Translations under genes and position numbers: made by a program
Notes under the pieces: model-generated
The model's database searches: none
Told to the model about the DNA's origin: nothing
What the model saw: only the letters and a program-made list of their open reading frames with translations
Shown: in pieces, positions 19,807 through 24,284 of the stretch
Layout: each line of letters begins with the position of its first letter
Numbering within the stretch: position 1 is the stretch's first letter
Source: Planoprotostelium fungivorum
Taxonomy: Eukaryota > Evosea > Variosea > Cavosteliida > Cavosteliaceae
Direction of reading: 5' to 3'
DNA: 24,284 nucleotides
NCBI GenBank assembly: GCA_003024175.1
Contig: MDYQ01000317.1
Location: 1-24,284 of the forward strand

Positions 19807-22434
19807 ATGCAAACGTTCATCTTCTTATCTTGCCTGCTACTGGCAGCGCAAGGCTATAACATTCTAGCCAACCCAGATGCTGGAGACTTCACCGTCTTTC
19901 CTCTGGTCAACCTGGGCACTGGCGCTTTCCCTACCTGCATGGCCTTCTCCCCCGATGGCCGTATCTTTATCGGACAGAAGAATGGAATGATCAAGGTCGT
20001 TGACGCCAATGGAAACCTCCAGGCTGGAAACTGGATCGATCTCTCCGACCGAGTCAACAATGCCGGAGACAAGGGACTCACCGCCATCGTCCTCCACCCT
20101 GACTTCCCCAAAACCCCATACCTCTATGCCACATACCCCATCTGGCAGTCTGACTCCCACGACTTGAACAGAGTCACACAGGGTGTCGTTGGAAGATACA
20201 CTGAGAACAACGGTGCTTCTTCCCCCTCTACTGAGCTTCTCATCGTTGGAAGAGTGAGTTTCATTTTAAAGTTTCCAACTCAAACATTCTAGGTCAATGG
20301 AACTGGATTCCCCTCTTGCCACAACTCTCACGTGACCGGAGATCTCGTCTTTGGAACTGATGGAACTCTCTTCGCTTCCGCTGGAGAGGGCTCTCACTGG
20401 GACGCCGTCGACGACGGAACCGACTTCCCCTTCGATCCTTATGATTGGCAATGTGCTCCCTTCTTCGGAGCCATCAACGATATCGGTTCTTTCAGAGCCC
20501 AGCACCTCACCAACATTGGAGGAAAGGTCATCCGTATCGACCCCCTCACCGGAAATGGAATCGGCTCCACCAACTTCCCCAATCTCGTATCCAACCCCTT
20601 CTTCGACAGCCAGAACCCCTCCTCCGCTGCTTCCGTCACATGGTCATATGGACACCGTAACCCATGGAAGCTTCGACTCCGAGCCGACTCCCCCGCCCCC
20701 GGTACTCTCTACATCGCCGAGGTCGGTGCTAAGGACTACGAGGAGATCAACGTCGTGAAGGCATCTGATAGAGGATCCAACTACGGATGGCCTTGCCAGA
20801 CCGCCAACCGCAGACAGCAGCCTTGGTTCACCAACACTGCCACCCCCACCGAGTACTATGTCCCCAGATACCCCACCAACCAGAACACCATCGACATGTG
20901 TGCCGCCCTCCAGCCCAACCTCACCAACACCAAGATCCCCATTCTCTACTACTCTCGCTCTCAGTATGTCTACGGCGAGCAGATCGGTATCATCGGTAAC
21001 TGTGCCTCCGGTCTCTCCTTCTACAACGGTTCGAGCTACCCCTCCGCTTATCGCATGAAGTCTGACGGCAGTCGATCTCTCTTCATCTCCGATTTCGGAA
21101 ACCAGTGGATCAAGGTCATCCGCGTCGATGGAAACGATCAGTTCATCCCTTCTCTCGGTGTGCAAGACTTTTTGGACAACGTAGGAACCATCCTGACGAT
21201 GACCCCTTCCCCCGTGGACGGTGACTTGTACTACATCACCGAAGAGGGAGAGATCAACCGCATCCGTTACACCGCCGGATACGTCGGTGCACCCATCGTT
21301 GTGGCTTCCAGCAACGTCACCACTCTCAACATGAACAACCGTGCTGCCAACTTCCAGTTCTCGTCGGACGGAACGTTCGACCCCGCCTCCCTGCCCATCA
21401 CCTTCTCTTGGACCTTCGGTGACAACTCTTCGTCCACTCTGCCCAACCCCAGCCACACGTACACGTCATCGGGTGTCTTCACCGTTACCCTGACTGTGAC
21501 CAACTCGGCCGGTTACTTTGCAACGCAGTCCTTCAAGGTGGCCACGAACAACGACGCCCCCACCGCCAAGATCGCCGGAGCTCAGTGGTTCCAATTCGAC
21601 AGCGGACAGTCTGTCACCCTGACTGCCACGTTCAACGACGACATCACCCCCGCCAACCAGCTGCAGTGGCAGTGGGAGTACCGCCTGGTGCACAACAACC
21701 ACTACCACCCAGGTGTCCTCACCATCCCCTCTGTCAATTTGGGAACGGGTTCTTCCAGCAGCACCGGAGGACAAGTCTTGTCTTCCCTCATTTCCGTCTA
21801 CGAGAGGAACACGTTGGAGATCTACGCCACGGCTTACGATGCCAGCGGTGTGAGCACCCGCACGAAGGTCATCGGTGTACCCAACCTCCCCAACAATGCC
21901 AACTATGGAAACACTGCCCCCGTCGCAAACTTTACGACCGAGCAGAAGGGAAGCTCCGTCTACTTTGATGGAGGCGTGTCCTTTGACTTTGACATCGATT
22001 ACCTCTACTACTCTTGGATCTGGGGAGATGGAACCAACGGCACTGGTATGGTGAACCACCACACCTACTCCAACAGCGGTACCTACGTCGTGTCCCTCAC
22101 CGTAGTCGATCCCTGGCAAGCAACTTCCACCTACACCCACTCGGTCGACTACGTCGCCCCTGCTGGCGTGACCTCGTCAGGAGCTGCCTCTTCTTCTTCT
22201 CCCTCTTCCACCAACGGAGGAGCCACCGGAGATGTCGCCAGCAGCAGCACACAAGCCACTCAAACCAACGCCAACCCCACGAGCAGCGTGGCCGGAGGCC
22301 AGACGACGCAGGTGGACAATGATCCCCAGGCCACACAGAGCGCCACACCTACTTCCAGCTTTGTCAAGGAGAACTCTGGTTCTGCTGCCCTTCTGGTCGG
22401 TATCGTCCCTTTGGTCGCTGTTTTGTTGATGTAG
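19807..22434 (+). CDS. Secreted GPI-anchored glucose/sorbosone dehydrogenase-fold protein with PKD domains
   Basis: Two exons, 19807-20253 and 20293-22434 (39-nt intron), giving about 862 aa. The N-terminal MQTFIFLSCLLLAAQG is a signal peptide. Residues ~25-490 are the six-bladed propeller of the GSDH (soluble quinoprotein glucose/sorbosone dehydrogenase) family: MAFSPDGRIFIGQKNG, SHVTGDLVFGTDGTLFAS, GHRNPWKLRLR, LYIAEVGAKDYEEINVV and GSNYGWP. Whether it oxidises sugars or binds PQQ cannot be told by eye. Two PKD-type Ig folds follow (TFSWTFGDNSSS...PSHTYTSSGVFTVTLTVT; WIWGDGTNGTG...HHTYSNSGTYVVSLTVV). A Ser/Thr/Gln-rich stalk and a hydrophobic tail (AALLVGIVPLVAVLLM) form a GPI signal. The gene has just one intron and very strong C-ending codon bias, unlike its neighbours, which suggests high expression (inference); recent transfer is the alternative. 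Confidence 0.92.
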
Positions 22435-22437
22435 AGG

Positions 22438-22443
22438 AATAAA
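22438..22443 (+). terminator. AATAAA polyadenylation signal after GSDH gene
   Basis: AATAAA begins 4 bp after the TAG stop of the GSDH-PKD gene. This is a third case in the window of a poly(A) signal at or immediately after the stop codon. Confidence 0.5.
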
Positions 22444-22628
22444 TCAATATTTAAAGATGTGTCTGTCTTTTCACCCACACAATCGCGGTAGGTGGGACAA
22501 ATAAACTGAAAGCGTCTAAGTTCATACATAGAGGATGATATGGATATGAGGGATGTGTCCCTGAACTCCGTACACCTTTTACTCGTGGCGAATCGGACGA
22601 CAGACGTGACCAGCGATTCAAAACAGAA

Positions 22629-24284
22629 ATGGATGAAGGAGAAATTGGGGCGAGTGATCAGCAGGGTATATTATCGATCCTCTCTTCGCGAATGCACTCC
22701 ACCCCGCACAAGCTTATCGAGATCGATATCTCTAACGATTCGCATCGGAGAATCGTTTGCGTGTCATGCCAGAATCATCGTATATGACGTCTCTCCCTGG
22801 GTCCGCTATACCGCGTGGTGTTTGGCACGCGTGACATCCTAAAGGCCGTAGGGGGCAAAGGCAGATCCATCGTCACCAATCACAGCAGCTGGAGGAGTGA
22901 TGTCATTTCAACTAACTGGACATATGCAGAACGGGATCATATCGAGTTACGACGTGACGAACACCATCTTGAAGATGGTGATGGGAGGGAAAAGCGATAC
23001 GAGAGACGACCGCTCTAGATTCCTCCAATTCACCATTCTCCGTAACACCTGCAAGATCTGGAAAGACCTCGGTGAGTTGTCGCTCTTTCCATCTTCTGAA
23101 ATAATGCAGTGCATACGTTCACCAATCTATTCGGCTACAAGCTTCTAATAAACACGTTCACTGGAGGACCAGAGCCAGTGCGTGTTCTTCTCCCTCTCGT
23201 CGAGATGTCCAAAGACGAGGCAGACGAAGTCTTTAATGCCGCACGTCACCTGCCGGAGATATTCGAAGTGCTCTTGGCCGACGCTCGTGTGGATCCATCA
23301 GTTGATGACAACTTCTGCCTCAGATCGATGTCACAATACGCATCGCCTCAGGTGGTGAAAGCACTTTTGGCCCATCCCAGAGTCGATCCATCGGCGGGCA
23401 ACAATGAGGCCTTCCTCAATGCATCAAAAAGAGATCGCCTGAAGACAGTCAAGCTGCTCTTGTCTGATCCTCGAGTGGATCCATCCGTGGACGATAATAA
23501 GGCCATCCATACGGCTTCACACTACGATCGGACTGAAACCATCCGATTGCTAATGACCCACCCCCGAGTCGATCCATCGGGGCGTGACAACAAGATCATC
23601 AGAAACGCCTCGACCCGTGGCAATCTATCTCTCGTGGAACTGCTCTTCACCGATCCTCGCGTCGATCCATCTGCATGCGATCAAGAGGCCATCAGAACAG
23701 CGGCAGCCTACGGCTACTCATCGGTGGTTCAGCTGCTCTTGACCGACCCTCGTGTGGATCCATCGGTCTGTATCGAACAGATCGACACTCTATCAGTGAT
23801 GAAGCTGCTCCTTCCTCATCCCAGTGTCGATCTGTTGGAATGCCACAACAAGGCCACCAGAGCAGCATCGAGCCTGGACCATTCGATGGTCGTGCAAGAG
23901 TTTGGCTCTTTACATCTATCTTATTCAACATGCCTCGCAGCGGCGGCAAGTATGGGCCATCTATCCGTGGTGGAGCTGCTCTTGACCGATCCTCGCGTCG
24001 ACCCATCTGCAGCAAACAACGAGGCACTCATCGCAGCGTCGATCGGTGGACAATCAGCCATCCTAGACATGCTGATGGCTCATCCTCTTTTGGATCTGGC
24101 AGTGCAAGACAATTATCTCATCCGAAACTTGTGTCTACGCCTACAACAACTGATAGGAAGACCGATGTACGATGATGAGACACCCCACTCATCGGAGGAG
24201 TTCACAAGTGTGAAAGAGGAGGAGCTAGACAGGATCATCCAAAATATAGCCAACGAGATGCTTCTGCTGCTGTTGGCTCATCCA
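22629..24284 (+). CDS. Ankyrin-repeat protein, 3' end beyond window
   Basis: Model: exon 22629-22760 (MDEGEIGASDQQG...RRIVC), intron 22761-22851, exon 22852-23071, intron 23072-23109 (GTGAGT...TGCAG), exon 23110 to the window end, always open. The second junction is firm: phase-1 joining gives KDLVHTFTNLFGYKLLINTF. The first exon and start are less sure; an ATG at 22540 in another frame is an alternative. From residue ~150 on, ankyrin-type repeats of ~33 residues recur as V(V/E)LLLTDPRVDPSAxxNEAIxxA(A/S)xxG. At least eight units are seen, some degenerate (the unit near 23870-23935 lost its core). Ankyrin repeats are protein-binding scaffolds; the partner is unknown. The N-terminal part has no recognised domain, although FLQFTILRNTCKIWKDL slightly recalls an F-box-like helix pair. 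Confidence 0.8.
23240..24085 (+). repeat. Ankyrin repeat array with DNA-level similarity
   Basis: Units recur every ~100 bp, each holding a core such as GATCCTCGCGTCGATCCATC near 23653 and GATCCTCGCGTCGACCCATC near 23988, with variants at about 23283, 23381, 23469, 23564 and 23750. The two named cores differ by a single base, so at least part of the array was duplicated or converted recently. Confidence 0.75.

Noticed and set aside
20644-21456. 270-aa minus-strand ORF rich in Gly/Val/Asp
   Set aside because: Shadow of the C-ending codons of the GSDH gene; its composition is explained by the reverse complement.
21466-22140. 224-aa minus-strand ORF
   Set aside because: Likewise antisense to the PKD part of the GSDH gene, with no start context, domain or hydrophobic pattern.
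22540-22842. 100-aa plus-strand ORF as the start of the ankyrin gene
   Set aside because: It does not splice in phase to the downstream exon, whereas the frame beginning at 22629 does; kept only as an alternative.

Overview
The window is nuclear DNA of a compact eukaryote. Nearly every gene is cut by tiny introns (mostly 30-55 nt) with GTGAG-type donors, and many carry a CTGAC/CTGACG branch-point-like motif just before the 3' AG. TAA, TAG and TGA all end genes, so the standard code applies. The gene content (a RasGEF carrying a formin-type GBD/FH3 domain and talin-like modules, ankyrin repeats of the 'DPRVDPS' type, GPI-anchored glucan-binding proteins, Rab24, kynurenine 3-monooxygenase) points to an Amoebozoan, perhaps a protosteloid amoeba such as Planoprotostelium. 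That assignment is inference from gene style, not a database match. The exon models were spliced by eye and checked for reading phase.

Layout: (1) 1-1728 (+), the 3' part of an unrecognised, mostly helical protein. (2) 1743-4801 (-), a secreted GH17 beta-1,3-glucanase followed by five X8/CBM43-like modules and a GPI signal. (3) 4802-5897, a 1.1-kb spacer with one doubtful exon. (4) 5898-6574 (-), a small five-exon protein with repeated 'ERIQPVE / QPVIHRERE' motifs. (5) 6868-7113 (-), a doubtful short ORF. (6) 7195-14409 (+), one very large gene of about 31 exons or more and about 1,860 aa that joins leucine-rich repeats, GBD/FH3, talin F0/F1-like ubiquitin folds, REM and RasGEF. (7) 14861-15810 (+), a Rab24-like GTPase. 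(8) 15826-17794 (-), kynurenine 3-monooxygenase. (9) 18035-19372 (-), a mitochondrial-type PPR protein. (10) 19807-22434 (+), a secreted glucose/sorbosone-dehydrogenase-fold protein with PKD domains and a GPI signal, in strongly C-ending codons. (11) 22629-24284 (+), an ankyrin-repeat protein running off the window.

The genes do not form an operon-like pathway. Two themes recur: cell-surface/wall carbohydrate proteins (GH17-X8 and GSDH-PKD, both GPI-anchored) and small-GTPase signalling (RasGEF and Rab24). Packing is extreme: two convergent gene pairs end only 14-15 bp apart, and AATAAA overlaps the stop codon in two genes. The most interesting object is the multidomain RasGEF. I see no mobile element, CRISPR array, rRNA or tRNA.
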